64,000 nt of DNA from Bacteroidota bacterium (GCA_030148165.1 JASBTZ010000008.1:124001-188000), one strand, 5' to 3'. Counted from the first letter of the stretch, positions 51,225 through 62,440 are shown. A program made the numbers and translations. Notes: generated by a model not told the origin, from the sequence alone.

Positions 51225-51881
51225 CTATTTTTTAATCACATAATCTAATATGGCATCTATCTGCTCGTTGGAGAGTTCCTGGAACATGTGTCTGTTAGGT
51301 TTGTTTTCAGACATTATCTCCAACGCTTTCTGATCCCCAGATTCTGCCAATGAATCAGAATTTCGGATAAATTTATATATCCATTCGTTATTGGGCACGT
51401 TTGATTCAACAGATGCAAAGCGATTATTATTTTCTGAATGGCAAGTGAAACATTTTGTCTTAAATAAAGCGGTGCCGTCATTGTTAAGACTAGTTGATGA
51501 TGTAGGAATCTTAAACACAGGAAAATCCCCGGAATCAATTGTTTTTCGAATCGAACTGTCTGGATCTTCAATATACCCGAACTCAATGAATTTGTCCAGA
51601 AGACGTATTGCCTCCGCATCTCCTTTTTCAGCAAGTGAAAGCATGATAGAGGAATTTTGCCTATAGCGTTCTAAATCTATTTGGTTTGAATTAGATAGGT
51701 AAGTTGTTATAATGCTAGCAATAAAGGCCAGCAGTGCTGTGATAATCGTTGCTGAGATTGGTGTGATTAACTTTCGTTTTGTTTGCTCCTTTTCTTTCAG
51801 TTCAATCTCTTTCCACCTAAGCTTCAGCTCTTCTTCCCTTATTTTCTTATCTAACTTGAACTTTTCTTCTTCAATATTCAT
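51225..51881 (-). CDS. Membrane-anchored c-type cytochrome-like protein
   Basis: A 218-residue protein: N-terminal Glu/Lys coiled coil (1-36), one membrane helix (about 40-65, ISATIITALLAFIASIITTYL), a linker with a Sel1-like helical pair (MLSLAEKGDAEAIRLLDKFIEFGY), and a C-terminal cytochrome c domain with the heme site CFTCH and a distal Met in NRHMFQELSNEQIDAILDYV. Its orientation would place the heme outside the inner membrane, where c-type heme is attached. It is the last gene of the minus-strand accessory operon. A role in electron transfer is uncertain; a heme-binding signalling role is possible. Confidence 0.72.
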   Translation of the reverse strand: MNIEEEKFKLDKKIREEELKLRWKEIELKEKEQTKRKLITPISATIITALLAFIASIITTYLSNSNQIDLERYRQNSSIMLSLAEKGDAEAIRLLDKFIEFGYIEDPDSSIRKTIDSGDFPVFKIPTSSTSLNNDGTALFKTKCFTCHSENNNRFASVESNVPNNEWIYKFIRNSDSLAESGDQKALEIMSENKPNRHMFQELSNEQIDAILDYVIKK

Positions 51882-51924
51882 CCTATTCGAATTTGATGAT
51901 TTTGAATAATCTCGATATCGTGAT

Positions 51925-52959
51925 CTATGATGTAGCTCTGTTTGATGAAACAGTTCTATTTAAAACATATCCGGATATTCCACCAATAAGAGTTCCAAGT
52001 ACTTCGGGGGTTAATAGCCCTGATAACCCAAGTATTAAAATAGTCATTGTTAGTAAGAACACTGTTATTAATTGGAGAAGTGATGAATAGTTGATTTTCT
52101 TATCTGGATTGTTTCGAGAAAGCCATTCTGGGATAAGATATAACAAAAGAATAGTGAGGCAAAAGGCTGGTAACCCTACCCAAATAGCTAGTACGTTGAT
52201 ATCAAATTTATCATTCTCTTTATTATAAATTTCACTAAGCTTATATTTCGCATCCTTTATTTTTATCTCCTTCGATTTAATTTTATCGTCTATAGATTTA
52301 ATGCAGGAATTAAGTTGAGTTGGTATCTCTGTCTTAAATGCAGTTACAACAATGTCCATATATGCTTCTAGATCCGTAACAGTTTGAAATATTAAGCTTT
52401 CCTTTGTTACTGCTAAGGTTCCATAATACATACTAAAACGTTGATCACGTTTGCTTATCCTATTAATAATTTCATTGATTATTTGAATAAATGACTGAAC
52501 CTCGGAAACTACTTCACGAGATTGAATAGATTGTAGCCAGTCTAATCTGTATCTTAATTCCTCTGGTATTAAAGCATCTACCTCGGACAATAATCGCATC
52601 TCGAGCTTATATTGGGAATTTATCTCAGTACTTCTGAAATTCCTTTTATTTGTCTCTTCAATAGCAGTTTTTAAATCAGCGACAAGTTTATTCAACATGG
52701 AAAAATCATTGAAAGCTGACATGTAATTCGTAGCGCTTTCTATTTTTAACCTGAAACTTTCCAGTTCTTCAATGTCATTTTTACTCGATTCAATTGTTTC
52801 TTCGAGTTCATCCATTAATTGAAGGGTTTCAAACTGAGTTTCCGGCACTTCAAACTTAGTTTTGTTTATAGTTGGTTGTGTCGTAGTAGGCTCGGGAGAC
52901 GTTGCATAACTTGCTGTTCCGGCTAAAACACTTAAAAGAAAAAATAGATTTTTATACAT
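51925..52959 (-). CDS. Coiled-coil membrane protein with signal peptide, unknown
   Basis: A 344-residue protein: signal peptide (FFLLSVLAGTASYATS), a long helical extracytoplasmic region (about 30-250, with LMDELEETIESSKNDIEELESFRLKIE and IKSIDDKIKSKEIKIKDAKYKLSEI), then two membrane helices (NVLAIWVGLPAFCLTILLLYLI and LLQLITVFLLTMTILILGLSGLL) and a short tail. There is no enzyme motif. The layout suggests a periplasmic helical sensor or scaffold anchored to the inner membrane. Gaps to its neighbours are 43 and 29 bases, so it is part of the minus-strand operon. Confidence 0.6.
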   Translation of the reverse strand: MYKNLFFLLSVLAGTASYATSPEPTTTQPTINKTKFEVPETQFETLQLMDELEETIESSKNDIEELESFRLKIESATNYMSAFNDFSMLNKLVADLKTAIEETNKRNFRSTEINSQYKLEMRLLSEVDALIPEELRYRLDWLQSIQSREVVSEVQSFIQIINEIINRISKRDQRFSMYYGTLAVTKESLIFQTVTDLEAYMDIVVTAFKTEIPTQLNSCIKSIDDKIKSKEIKIKDAKYKLSEIYNKENDKFDINVLAIWVGLPAFCLTILLLYLIPEWLSRNNPDKKINYSSLLQLITVFLLTMTILILGLSGLLTPEVLGTLIGGISGYVLNRTVSSNRATS

Positions 52960-52988
52960 TTCGTTCGGTTTAAATTGAATTAGATTTT

Positions 52989-53804
52989 CTACTTAATATA
53001 TTTAGCGTACACCCAACCTTCTACTCCGGTTCTTACTTTATACCAACCTTCTTTTTCTTCAAGAATTTCAACTTTGGTTCCTTGTGGTAGCGCTTCTGCG
53101 ACTTTATCCATTTCTACATCAGGGCCTTTCCTAATATTTAATGACGATGCCACAACCTTACCAGAGATGATTTGAGGTTCGATTTCTTCTGTGTTCTCAC
53201 TGCGATCAGATTCAAATATTTTTTCCCGGAATTTATCCAACGGAAAAGCCGGCCCTGGGTCTATCTTTCTTTTTGGGGATATTTCTTCATGACCAAGAAT
53301 TGTCTTAATGTTATATTCTTCGATTAGGAGTTCACAAATTTCTTTACACTTTTCAATCTGCCATTCAGTATACCGATGCCAATATCTTGGTGTACTTTCA
53401 TTGCGGTGAACAGCTTTGATTACTTCATCGTCATGATACTCTTTACCAAACCAGGAAATATATTTGTCTCCCGTTTTCGTCAGCAAACCTGCATTGTCTA
53501 TTTCAATTCCAATCGCAAATTGATTGAATCCGACACGCCCATCGTACTCACTCCTCCCTGCATGCCACGAAATTGTGTCAAAAGGAACCAATTGCGTTAT
53601 TTTTTCATCTCTACCTAATACCAGATGTGCTGATGCCTTTCTTGATGGTGTTAATAATGTTCGAACCGACGATTCCCTTGATCCTCCTGCCGTATAATGA
53701 AGTATTATCGTATCAGGCAAGCTCGTTTTGAATTTACCACTATGATTTGGTGATAGTTGGAAATCAGTGTTATCGTCAATGAGTTTGTGGTTGGTTATTT
53801 TCAT
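52989..53804 (-). CDS. N-acetylmuramoyl-L-alanine amidase with SH3 domain
   Basis: A 271-residue Amidase_2 enzyme. Zinc ligands are visible at IILHYTAGG (first His), AHLVLG/SWHAGRS and [20 protein letters not shown] (last His plus Lys/Asp). The C-terminal ~65 residues form a bacterial SH3 domain ([42 protein letters not shown]). It cleaves the sugar-peptide bond of peptidoglycan. It has no signal peptide, so it would need lysis or a dedicated secretion route to reach the wall, as for phage-tail- or injection-type systems. It starts 11 bases after the SGNH-like gene. Confidence 0.9.
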   Translation of the reverse strand: MKITNHKLIDDNTDFQLSPNHSGKFKTSLPDTIILHYTAGGSRESSVRTLLTPSRKASAHLVLGRDEKITQLVPFDTISWHAGRSEYDGRVGFNQFAIGIEIDNAGLLTKTGDKYISWFGKEYHDDEVIKAVHRNESTPRYWHRYTEWQIEKCKEICELLIEEYNIKTILGHEEISPKRKIDPGPAFPLDKFREKIFESDRSENTEEIEPQIISGKVVASSLNIRKGPDVEMDKVAEALPQGTKVEILEEKEGWYKVRTGVEGWVYAKYIK

Positions 53805-53815
53805 AGTAGTTTGAA

Positions 53816-54955
53816 TTAAAAATCTTTGGATCTAACTATACGGTTGTCGCCGATGGACTCGTAATTACGAATTATATGCTCATATGCTTTGGCAACTCTT
53901 TTATAGTATGACTTCTTTAAATGCAATTCATCATACCAATCTTTTTGCCCACTTGTAAGACCTCTGCTATCCACGTGGAATATTTTCTCATATTTTTTCG
54001 AAAAACCGCTAAGCATTTCATTGAATTCAAATATCATGGCAAACATGATTGATCTTTGTGCGTATTCGTCAATTATTCCTTTTATTTTCAAAGGTGTATA
54101 CAACCAGTTTCCGGTGTCTAGGACACTATTCACTAATGGTTGAAGCGGTGTTCTAAACGATACTCTTCTCTTTGGACTTGGAACTGGATAATCATAGCCC
54201 TGTGTAATTGTGATCATTTCGCTGAACTTACTTTTTTCAGCGTATAGCTGCCCGAACATAAGACTGTATTGTAATTCGAAAACAGCGAGCAAAGCATAGA
54301 ATTCCTTATTCAGATGCTTTTGAGCGTCGAGGATCATTTGCTTTTCCTTGTCATTCAGAATAGGTGAATTAATCTCACCTAGAGAATTGTATTTTTTCGT
54401 TTTAATCCTTGATTCTTTGCTAACCATAACCGCAAGTCGATGGTCTCCTACTAGATCATTTCCCCCGCCACTTATTAAGAATGCGTCAGGTGGATATGTT
54501 GTTAATCCTTCAATGTATTGCCCCTCATAGATGATATTCGTTATCCAGTCCCCCCCATAAGCATCGGATTTAATCAGAAAATCGTCATGATCGTTCAACC
54601 AGTCGATAATATCCTTCATAAAACGTGGAAATTGAAACCAGGAATCACCTTCCACATATAAACGATAGTATTTTTTTCCAAGCTCCTGCTTGTCAATTTT
54701 CTTTTCGTATAGTTTATTTCTATTTTTGGTTGATTTTCTATTGAGCTTGCCCAGTGTTCCTTTATTAGCATTAGATATTTCATGAAGTCGATCTTCGTTA
54801 ATGTCATAAATTCTGCAAATCATTCCACGAAGATGTTTATAATCAATACCGACACTTATTAAATCTTGAATACCTCCGTCTTGAACAAAATGTACAGGGT
54901 CTGACAAAAGCTCATTGATTAATCGCTGTTGCTCCGAGGTGACTATCTTATCCAT
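53816..54955 (-). CDS. SGNH/GDSL-hydrolase-like protein
   Basis: A 379-residue protein showing all three SGNH landmarks: block [13 protein letters not shown] (Ser of GDS), block [15 protein letters not shown] (Asn) and block [13 protein letters not shown] (Asp-x-x-His). A ~100-residue helical N-terminal extension precedes the domain. SGNH enzymes hydrolyse esters of lipids, sugars or peptidoglycan acetyl groups. No signal peptide is present. It is encoded between the giant protein (11-base gap) and the amidase, which suggests that the two hydrolases serve one envelope-directed function. The substrate is unknown. Confidence 0.72.
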   Translation of the reverse strand: MDKIVTSEQQRLINELLSDPVHFVQDGGIQDLISVGIDYKHLRGMICRIYDINEDRLHEISNANKGTLGKLNRKSTKNRNKLYEKKIDKQELGKKYYRLYVEGDSWFQFPRFMKDIIDWLNDHDDFLIKSDAYGGDWITNIIYEGQYIEGLTTYPPDAFLISGGGNDLVGDHRLAVMVSKESRIKTKKYNSLGEINSPILNDKEKQMILDAQKHLNKEFYALLAVFELQYSLMFGQLYAEKSKFSEMITITQGYDYPVPSPKRRVSFRTPLQPLVNSVLDTGNWLYTPLKIKGIIDEYAQRSIMFAMIFEFNEMLSGFSKKYEKIFHVDSRGLTSGQKDWYDELHLKKSYYKRVAKAYEHIIRNYESIGDNRIVRSKDF

Positions 54956-54966
54956 GACAATTGATT

Positions 54967-57900
54967 CTAAACATTATATTTCACCGTGTATGTGATCAAC
55001 ACCCCTTCAGGCAATAAATCAGTTATTACACGTACAATTATTGTAAACTCGTTGTTCGGATTGGTCGCGCCTAAATTAAGTCCGCCATCTCCATCGTTGA
55101 AAGTAACGGAACCTCCGATTGTGTTAATTGTTTTCTCATCTACACCACCCAAATTATCAACTAGTTGAACTACGAGGCTGTCAAACGTTTGCAGTGGAGG
55201 AACATTAGAGCTAAATAAATCTGTTATAGTTATTGAACCAGGGTAATTAGGTCCAGAGTTAATCTCTTGTGTCTCAAGAAGAGGTGAAATGCTATTTGAA
55301 TTACTATCAGAGAAAGCGACAATATCAGATACATTTAAAACATCGATTGATGGATCTGAGGCATACGAAAGAGTATATTGGAACTCCGCTCCAGAATTAC
55401 AGGCATCCGTAAATAATGTTAGTTTAATAATATACTGTTGATTTGGATCGTTGGGAGATAAGGTTAAGCCTCCATCGCCTTCATTATATGTGACAGAGCC
55501 TCCAACTGAATTAATTGTTTGGGAATATGAATTTCCATAGGAGTCTTTAACTTCGATTATCATCGAATCAAATACCTGAGTTGTAGGTAACGATGATAAG
55601 TCAGAAGAATCAGTTAATGTAAGTGAATTTGGTGCTGGATAACCATCATCAACAGTTGTGGTTCCAACAACTGATTTTGTTGTACTATTTCCATCAGTAA
55701 CGCTTATTAGCTCAGTCAATGATAAAAGATCAAAACAAGGGCCTGCCACATATTCTAATGTTTGTGACTGAAACGCACCACCTACACATCTATCAGTAAA
55801 CACAAGTGTTTCTATTGTATATGTTCTGTTTGGGTTCGTAGCATCTAATTGCAATCCACCATCACCATGATTAATAGAGATACTTCCACCAACAGTTGTA
55901 ATTGATTGTGAGTATGTGTTAGATAAATCATCCGTAATAATAATTTTAATTTCATTTAAGGTTGTGTGACCATTAGGCAAATTACTGCCAATAATGTCAG
56001 TAAATGTCATTTGGTTAGGGTGGTTGCTACCAGCATTAATTTGTGCTGAAAGTAATTTTGGTTGTGAAAAGCTAAAATCATCTTGGTAACTAACTGGTGA
56101 ACCTAAATCAAGTAGTTCGTTAACACCAATACCAATAATTAATGGATTGTCTTCAAGGTTTAGTAGTCCGCTAGAATTCTCTACTTGTACCCGGAACCTG
56201 TGTACAACAACGTTTCCATCGACATCTTTTCTCTCGAGTAGCTGGGTTTCTGGGAAATTGGTAAAATCCGGAGATCCAGAAACAAGAGGTGGATATTGAT
56301 TAATGGATTCGTTTGATTTGATTTGATATATGTCTGTCCAATTTCCATTTTCATCAGCCATTTGCAAGGTGTAGGTGGCATTATATGCTACTTGTGGCCA
56401 TGTAAGAACAACGTCTTCCAATGCATTTTTTGTTGCATTACCAATGCTTAATGCAATGTCAGGCGCAGGAGGATTAATCGGGTCAACTAAGCTTGTTATT
56501 TTGATGTTTGAGGGTTTCGACGGTATATGCTCTTCTGTGGTGCCATCCTCCAAGGTGATTTTTCGCATAGCAACTAATCTATAATGAATGTCTTCACCAT
56601 ATAGGGGAAATGGCAATCCGTTAAAATCATCAATAAGATCAAAATTACCAGTACCATCAATGTCTATTTCACCTACCAGGTCCATTGTTCGAACAGTTAA
56701 TGCTTCAATGCTATCAATACTTCGGTAAATTTGAATCCTTTCGACTTCTTCACTTGAAATGTAGTCTTCTACCTTAAATGTAACCGCCGTTGGAACACTG
56801 TTTTCGGGATCTTCAACCTGAGTTAATATTTCCTTAATACTTGGGGCATCTGCAGGACTTGTATTTATAAGTTGAATTGGCCCAACTATAGTACTTGGAT
56901 CACTCTTGATCTGACGGTCAGAAAGTTCAATAGCGTAGTAGAAATAGAAACTATTGGACCCTCCATCGATGTTGTAATCACAAAATCTTAGATCTCCACT
57001 TGAAAGTTTTCCTGCAAAAGGAAACGCATTATATCCAGCACCACCTGGAGGAATGAGATCATCATTTTCATCTCGAATTACCGGTGGTGTATTGCTGGTA
57101 CGATCTCCTGTCACCAAATGCTCATATATCATTGGGGATTCTGTTTGTGAGACAAATGCCGAGGCTATCGCCTCTTTAACTGCTTGTTCCATTGATACAT
57201 CAATTCCAAGTTCTGGTATATTGAATAACACTCCAGAACCGGGTGCATCGGAACCGTTAAACGGGTTGATCTGAGTCGATGCTGTAAAACTCTGGGGTAA
57301 TATATAATCGGTATTATCCGGAATTGGAAAACGAAAAGTACTATTAGGATAAACCAGGAATTCTCCAATATTCGAACCTGAAGTTTCTAAAACGACATTT
57401 ACTAAATCACTCCATTTTTGGGTGAAGTAGTTATCTGGTTCCGGTATCGTAGCCAGTTCTTGTATTATGGTTTGAACTGTTGAAGGAGAATATAGTGTAT
57501 CGAGAATCTTACGTTCATTAGCTTTATAGACGAGCACAGAATACGGAATATTATTAAAGCTAATATCCATTGTATATGTCGACTTCCCATAGAAGTCAGG
57601 ACGTGTTGCATATAGTGGTCCAGCGGGTGGGTTTGGTGGTTCAGGATCTCTGATTTCTTGTGCATTAATTGCAGCTGGTGTACCAACATGAGAAGCGCAG
57701 TCATCAACTGTCGGATCATTATTAAATCCGTCAATTGCCCGAATTCCTATGAACGTTTTTCTAGATCCTTCTTCAAAAGCGGGGAGAATTGAAGTTTCAT
57801 TAAACTCATTTTGGTTAGGCCCAGATTCTATTTGAGTTTCATCTACTTTTAAATAGAGTAGATAGGACGGATGATAATTCACTTCTATGTTAGAGCCTGT

Positions 57901-60900
57901 AATTATTGGGACATATTCTCCTGAAGGCGTATAAGTCGTTGGTACGCCTGCAGGATCAACCTGGAATGTAGGATCAACAGCTACTAATACGAGGTTACCG
58001 CTATCTTCATAGACATTCTCGACGTTTAATTCTTTCATTTTAGGATCAGTTCTAGTATCCAATGGGGTAGGTAAGTATAAATCATCTTCGAGGACGCGTA
58101 CTTTCCCTCTAAACCATGCAACTTCCGGATCAATATGAGGAGGAAGTGGGTTTCCTGTAAAAGTCATTGTATATACTCCTGTTCGGGAACCAGGAATCGG
58201 ATCACCTGGGTTCGAACCACTGACAACATTACCAGGATTATAAACATCTAGCTCTTCTGCTATAGTGCATTCAGCAACCAATCCTCCAATGACCAGTTCA
58301 GTTGTCGTGCCATCAGTATTTTGTCTGATTTCTTTATATGATGGCTTAAGTTCATTAGTATAATCACCTGACAATGTTATCAGACTATTCGCTGTGTCAT
58401 ATGATAAAATCGCTACTTGTTTCCTTAGGCCGATACATCCAACATAACTATTTAGGAAAATAGATTCATTAACAACTACATCCGTTTCGCTACCGTTAGT
58501 AGTAACCGAGGCAATTGTGTAATCTCCATCATTATCAAGACTTCCAAATATTTTTAGATCTGTGATACCTGAAAAGTCCGTAGTAACATCTCCTGAGATA
58601 AGGAATCCATCATTGGTTGAATTGAAACCAATAACACGAAGAATTTTATTGAATTCAACCGATCCGTCAGTAACACTATCATCAACAGATTCCGCTACTT
58701 CAATTTCTGTATCTGCACCAGACAATGTGGATTCTAAAATGGTGTATTTTCCATCATTATTTGTAGATCCAATTATATCTAAATTTTCGTTTGAACTAAA
58801 GGATTCGAGGTAAACAGATTTCGCTAATTTGTTATCCCAATTTTCTGCGTTACCCATATTCTCGGAAACAAGGAAACGATCGCCAACAGAAGGGCTTATA
58901 TAAGTTTCCGTAGTTATCCAAACATTTGATCCAGTAGGAGTTTCAACCGAATTAGTTTCTTTTATTTGGTGTAAAATAAATGTCGGATTATCACCAGCGG
59001 TGCTACTTGTATCAAAAACAGACTCTACACGGTAATTCGCTCCACCAACCGCAAATAGACTTTCCGAAAAGTGATCCTCAATTCCTGGAGCAATATTAGG
59101 TTGAACATTTTGGATAGGAGAGGTGCTAAGAATATCGTAAGGTCCAGTGGTAACCTGTATGCGGTTATCTGTCAGTTGAGTTATACTTAGAATTTCTCCT
59201 TTTACTATGCGTTTCTCTTGTTTATTAAAGAAGAACTGAGCTTTGTGTCCGAACTGATAAGCCTGGTGATGAATATAGTTCCAGTCGAAAGTAACTCGTA
59301 AGTAAGTCTTGTCGCCTGTTAGAGCATCATAATCCGCTTGTTCCTGCGAAGTTGTTAGAATTGGAGGCGACTCAGGTTGTACTAATTGAACAGCTAGGTT
59401 CATCGGAGGTAAGATGGTATTTCGCTTAGGAAATTCCGTATAGTCTGTGCATATTTCAGTACTTACTTCGGAAGGCCTTGAAAACCAGTTTACACTGTAA
59501 AGACCGTAACAGTGAATTCCTTCTTCCGTTTCCTGATGACTGTAAACGGGATTATCGCCGGTATTAGGTATTATTATTGTCTCAGCAATCCCGGAAGGAT
59601 CATTATATGTCTGCTCATGAAGTAACTCGGGTTTAATCCATGGGCTTCCTTCGAGAGCATACTCCATTCCAAATGCAACCGTTTCTGTTTCGTCACAAAG
59701 AGAAAATTCAGTTGCGTTTTCAAAAAATGTTTCAAAGTCTTTTTCGAATTGAAAAGGGTCACGATTAATATTCACAAACCGGATATCCGCAAAAGAAGTA
59801 TAACCCTGATCATCTGTAAGTAATATTGGATTCGCAGTTCCATTATCAACCGTTATTCCATAAGTTGGTGGGTCCTGGAGAACAGGTACAGGAGGATATT
59901 TGAAGTCTAAAATAGTTAAATGCGGCGTCATGTAAATATGCTTAACCGGTCTTGCACCTCCGCCATCTTCGAGGTCTCCCAGAGTGTCATATTCCATTAA
60001 GTAGATAAATTTATCATCAGGCTGAGCATTATTATACGCATCAATATGCCCAAACCCTAGCATTCTTCCCAAATGATAATCTAGCCCAGCCACCTGAATC
60101 AAATCAAAGTAGCTTATATCCATTGAGCTATTATCCGGTATGCTACCGATTGGATCTGCAGCAACGGTCTCCACAGCTTCATAATTACCGGATGTTTGAG
60201 ATAGATCGAGATACCGCTCTACACCATAGCTTAATCCTTCAGAATTCGACCATCGATTTTGATAATTTGTAACGTTGACCTTAAATTCACCTGTTGTGAT
60301 ATTATCCTCATTAAACTTTGGCCATTCATTGTCGATTTGGAAAGTAGGAGAATCTTCAAGACGTTTATAAGCAATAGGTTGATTCAATGTAAGTGAGAAA
60401 TCATTTATTTTTTCCCATCCCTCAACTTCGTTTGTACCCTGTAAGTAATCAATGTACGTGTACAATCTAAATCCGGTCGTAAAGACATTTACTCTATCAA
60501 ATCTTACGTGATCAATATCTTCGCATAACGTAACCGGTGTTCCTGAAAAATTCGGTTCGGTAAGGATCCGTCGTTCGGTAATTTTAACTGAAGACGGGTT
60601 TGTAACGTCATTGAGTGAAACCGATTCGTAGCGCAGTTTAGCATTAGCGATGTCAGCTGGGTTTACTAAATCCAACATCCATTCTATTCTAAAGCAAGGC
60701 TTTCCATCCAAACGTACCCTGATTTCACCGGAATATGCCTTTAAAAAATCAAGTATTGATGAAGAGGGGTCAGTAGATGAGGCTTGTGTATCGTAAGCAG
60801 TTACATCCGGGAATGAGACAATAACATTAGCTGATATACCACCACTTACTCCAGCCGGGATAATATTTTGAAACTCCCATTCGCGAACTGCCCCGCTGAC

Positions 60901-62409
60901 GTTAAATACATCGGGTTGCGTGTTGAAATCAACATCTGAATAATAATTTTCCTGAAAAGGTGTTCTATAAACTTTCACATAATCGTCATCCTTGTTGAAG
61001 TCATACGTTGCGGGATACAAACCATAATTTCCCGATAAAGAACCTTTCGCTATGTGTCTTTCCGCAAGTATTTGTCGGAAATCCCATCGAAGATGATACC
61101 CCGTTGGAGTATCGTCAGAATTGTCTGATCCCGCAGCTTGAAGATATACAAACGGAGATTGAACAAGTGTTTCCCCTGACAGATCGATGATCTTTCTGGG
61201 ACAAAGCTCTTGTTTGTTGGGTTCATCCATCGACTCAATTAAAGGAATATCTTCTGCTTTTACCTGTGCTTCATTCTGTAAGACAGTCCAGTCAGAGACC
61301 TTAAACTGTACAGGATTAATTGTAGGAGTAGTAAGATCAGTTGCTGCACAAACTGTTAACTGATCATCAGTACGCAGGAGCAACCCTCCATCTAACTTCT
61401 GTCCTGTATCACCACAAACACGAATACGCTCATCTCCATTATTATGAATATGTAAGTCACTAATCAAGTGTTTTGAATCAGTATCTACCTCTTTATGCCA
61501 AATGGGAGTTAAGTTATTGTCAACCCTGGTATATCTGGAAGGGTCATTTCCTGAATACTGGGAGGCTATTAAATACTCATTCCCTCCTGAAGGCATATTA
61601 ATAGCTGCTAGACGCTTAAATCCGTCATCTTTCCCAACTAATAAGTCCATCACGTTGACCGCTAATGAGGCCTGGTTTGGATCAAGACGATATATAAAGC
61701 TGTCCTGTGTTCTTCCATGTTCTCCGGTTACAATAAATTCACTATCAGTAATATGGAGCACATGCTTTGTTACCTGATAGTCCCCGTTTCCAACTAATTT
61801 TGACCATTGTATAAAAAGATCAGTATCCAATTGGATGAAAAAATTGTCCCAATCTCTCGCTTCTTCTGAGCCACCGTAAACTACAAAACCATTTGTGGTG
61901 CGAACTAAACCTGATGCCTTTTCATCACTGTCCGGGACAATGTTAATGGCCTTAACAGGATTACCTATACCATCAATTTTGACAAGTGCAATGTCTTCAG
62001 TACGTCCCTTACCCTTTATACGTGCACCAAAAACATAGGTGTCGTTTCCGATATTAATTAAATTCAGAAATGCAGTTACTCCTTCCTGTATGTATCTCTT
62101 AGACCATATCAGTTTTCCGTTATTGTCCGTTCGAACCACAATAGCCGTATCTGTATTCCTAAGACTTTCAACGCCAAAAATGAGAAAGTCGGAATTATCA
62201 GCCTGAATAGCATTAATAAACTGGCAGGTGCCTTCATTCAAGTGATACCTTTTGTTCCAAACAGTATTTCCTTCTTGAGAAAATACAGCAAACAATCCAT
62301 CAGAAGCCATTTGTCCGACAATATAGCTTAGCGCCTCATTGTCTTGAACAACAATATCCTTAAAATGAACTTCTTTGTCTTTGTTGTAGTGATTTAAGAA
62401 AATAGACAT
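54967..62409 (-). CDS. Giant multi-domain protein without signal peptide (2480 residues)
   Basis: Residues about 1-350 look like a beta-propeller built from degenerate blades (GKLIWSKRYIQEG, FIQWSKLVGNGDY, PIWHKEVDTD). A region from ~410 (SPFVYLQAAGSDNSDDTPTGYHLRWDFRQI) continues into long beta-rich stretches with repeated short domains (NDGKYTILESTLSGADTEIEV, DNDGDYTIASVTTNGSETDVVV). One or more fibronectin-III-like domains lie around 1950-2110, and three C-terminal repeats of about 129 residues end the protein. There is no signal peptide, membrane helix or sorting domain, so standard export is not expected. The partner upstream gene ends 31 bases before. Family not recognised; a tail-, needle- or matrix-like structural role is only a guess. 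Confidence 0.75.
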   Translation of the reverse strand: MSIFLNHYNKDKEVHFKDIVVQDNEALSYIVGQMASDGLFAVFSQEGNTVWNKRYHLNEGTCQFINAIQADNSDFLIFGVESLRNTDTAIVVRTDNNGKLIWSKRYIQEGVTAFLNLINIGNDTYVFGARIKGKGRTEDIALVKIDGIGNPVKAINIVPDSDEKASGLVRTTNGFVVYGGSEEARDWDNFFIQLDTDLFIQWSKLVGNGDYQVTKHVLHITDSEFIVTGEHGRTQDSFIYRLDPNQASLAVNVMDLLVGKDDGFKRLAAINMPSGGNEYLIASQYSGNDPSRYTRVDNNLTPIWHKEVDTDSKHLISDLHIHNNGDERIRVCGDTGQKLDGGLLLRTDDQLTVCAATDLTTPTINPVQFKVSDWTVLQNEAQVKAEDIPLIESMDEPNKQELCPRKIIDLSGETLVQSPFVYLQAAGSDNSDDTPTGYHLRWDFRQILAERHIAKGSLSGNYGLYPATYDFNKDDDYVKVYRTPFQENYYSDVDFNTQPDVFNVSGAVREWEFQNIIPAGVSGGISANVIVSFPDVTAYDTQASSTDPSSSILDFLKAYSGEIRVRLDGKPCFRIEWMLDLVNPADIANAKLRYESVSLNDVTNPSSVKITERRILTEPNFSGTPVTLCEDIDHVRFDRVNVFTTGFRLYTYIDYLQGTNEVEGWEKINDFSLTLNQPIAYKRLEDSPTFQIDNEWPKFNEDNITTGEFKVNVTNYQNRWSNSEGLSYGVERYLDLSQTSGNYEAVETVAADPIGSIPDNSSMDISYFDLIQVAGLDYHLGRMLGFGHIDAYNNAQPDDKFIYLMEYDTLGDLEDGGGARPVKHIYMTPHLTILDFKYPPVPVLQDPPTYGITVDNGTANPILLTDDQGYTSFADIRFVNINRDPFQFEKDFETFFENATEFSLCDETETVAFGMEYALEGSPWIKPELLHEQTYNDPSGIAETIIIPNTGDNPVYSHQETEEGIHCYGLYSVNWFSRPSEVSTEICTDYTEFPKRNTILPPMNLAVQLVQPESPPILTTSQEQADYDALTGDKTYLRVTFDWNYIHHQAYQFGHKAQFFFNKQEKRIVKGEILSITQLTDNRIQVTTGPYDILSTSPIQNVQPNIAPGIEDHFSESLFAVGGANYRVESVFDTSSTAGDNPTFILHQIKETNSVETPTGSNVWITTETYISPSVGDRFLVSENMGNAENWDNKLAKSVYLESFSSNENLDIIGSTNNDGKYTILESTLSGADTEIEVAESVDDSVTDGSVEFNKILRVIGFNSTNDGFLISGDVTTDFSGITDLKIFGSLDNDGDYTIASVTTNGSETDVVVNESIFLNSYVGCIGLRKQVAILSYDTANSLITLSGDYTNELKPSYKEIRQNTDGTTTELVIGGLVAECTIAEELDVYNPGNVVSGSNPGDPIPGSRTGVYTMTFTGNPLPPHIDPEVAWFRGKVRVLEDDLYLPTPLDTRTDPKMKELNVENVYEDSGNLVLVAVDPTFQVDPAGVPTTYTPSGEYVPIITGSNIEVNYHPSYLLYLKVDETQIESGPNQNEFNETSILPAFEEGSRKTFIGIRAIDGFNNDPTVDDCASHVGTPAAINAQEIRDPEPPNPPAGPLYATRPDFYGKSTYTMDISFNNIPYSVLVYKANERKILDTLYSPSTVQTIIQELATIPEPDNYFTQKWSDLVNVVLETSGSNIGEFLVYPNSTFRFPIPDNTDYILPQSFTASTQINPFNGSDAPGSGVLFNIPELGIDVSMEQAVKEAIASAFVSQTESPMIYEHLVTGDRTSNTPPVIRDENDDLIPPGGAGYNAFPFAGKLSSGDLRFCDYNIDGGSNSFYFYYAIELSDRQIKSDPSTIVGPIQLINTSPADAPSIKEILTQVEDPENSVPTAVTFKVEDYISSEEVERIQIYRSIDSIEALTVRTMDLVGEIDIDGTGNFDLIDDFNGLPFPLYGEDIHYRLVAMRKITLEDGTTEEHIPSKPSNIKITSLVDPINPPAPDIALSIGNATKNALEDVVLTWPQVAYNATYTLQMADENGNWTDIYQIKSNESINQYPPLVSGSPDFTNFPETQLLERKDVDGNVVVHRFRVQVENSSGLLNLEDNPLIIGIGVNELLDLGSPVSYQDDFSFSQPKLLSAQINAGSNHPNQMTFTDIIGSNLPNGHTTLNEIKIIITDDLSNTYSQSITTVGGSISINHGDGGLQLDATNPNRTYTIETLVFTDRCVGGAFQSQTLEYVAGPCFDLLSLTELISVTDGNSTTKSVVGTTTVDDGYPAPNSLTLTDSSDLSSLPTTQVFDSMIIEVKDSYGNSYSQTINSVGGSVTYNEGDGGLTLSPNDPNQQYIIKLTLFTDACNSGAEFQYTLSYASDPSIDVLNVSDIVAFSDSNSNSISPLLETQEINSGPNYPGSITITDLFSSNVPPLQTFDSLVVQLVDNLGGVDEKTINTIGGSVTFNDGDGGLNLGATNPNNEFTIIVRVITDLLPEGVLITYTVKYNV
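55000..56080 (-). repeat. Three C-terminal repeats of ~129 residues in the giant protein
   Basis: Each unit carries a GGSxxxxxGDGGL core (GGSISINHGDGG, GGSVTYNEGDGG, GGSVTFNDGDGG), whose codons lie near 55857-55892, 55469-55503 and 55082-55116, followed by P-N-x-x-(F/Y)-x-I and VFTD/LFTD/VITD. The regular ~387-base spacing shows duplication. Boundaries are approximate. Confidence 0.8.
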
Positions 62410-62440
62410 ATATCAATGGTTTGGCTTGTGTTCTTAATAA

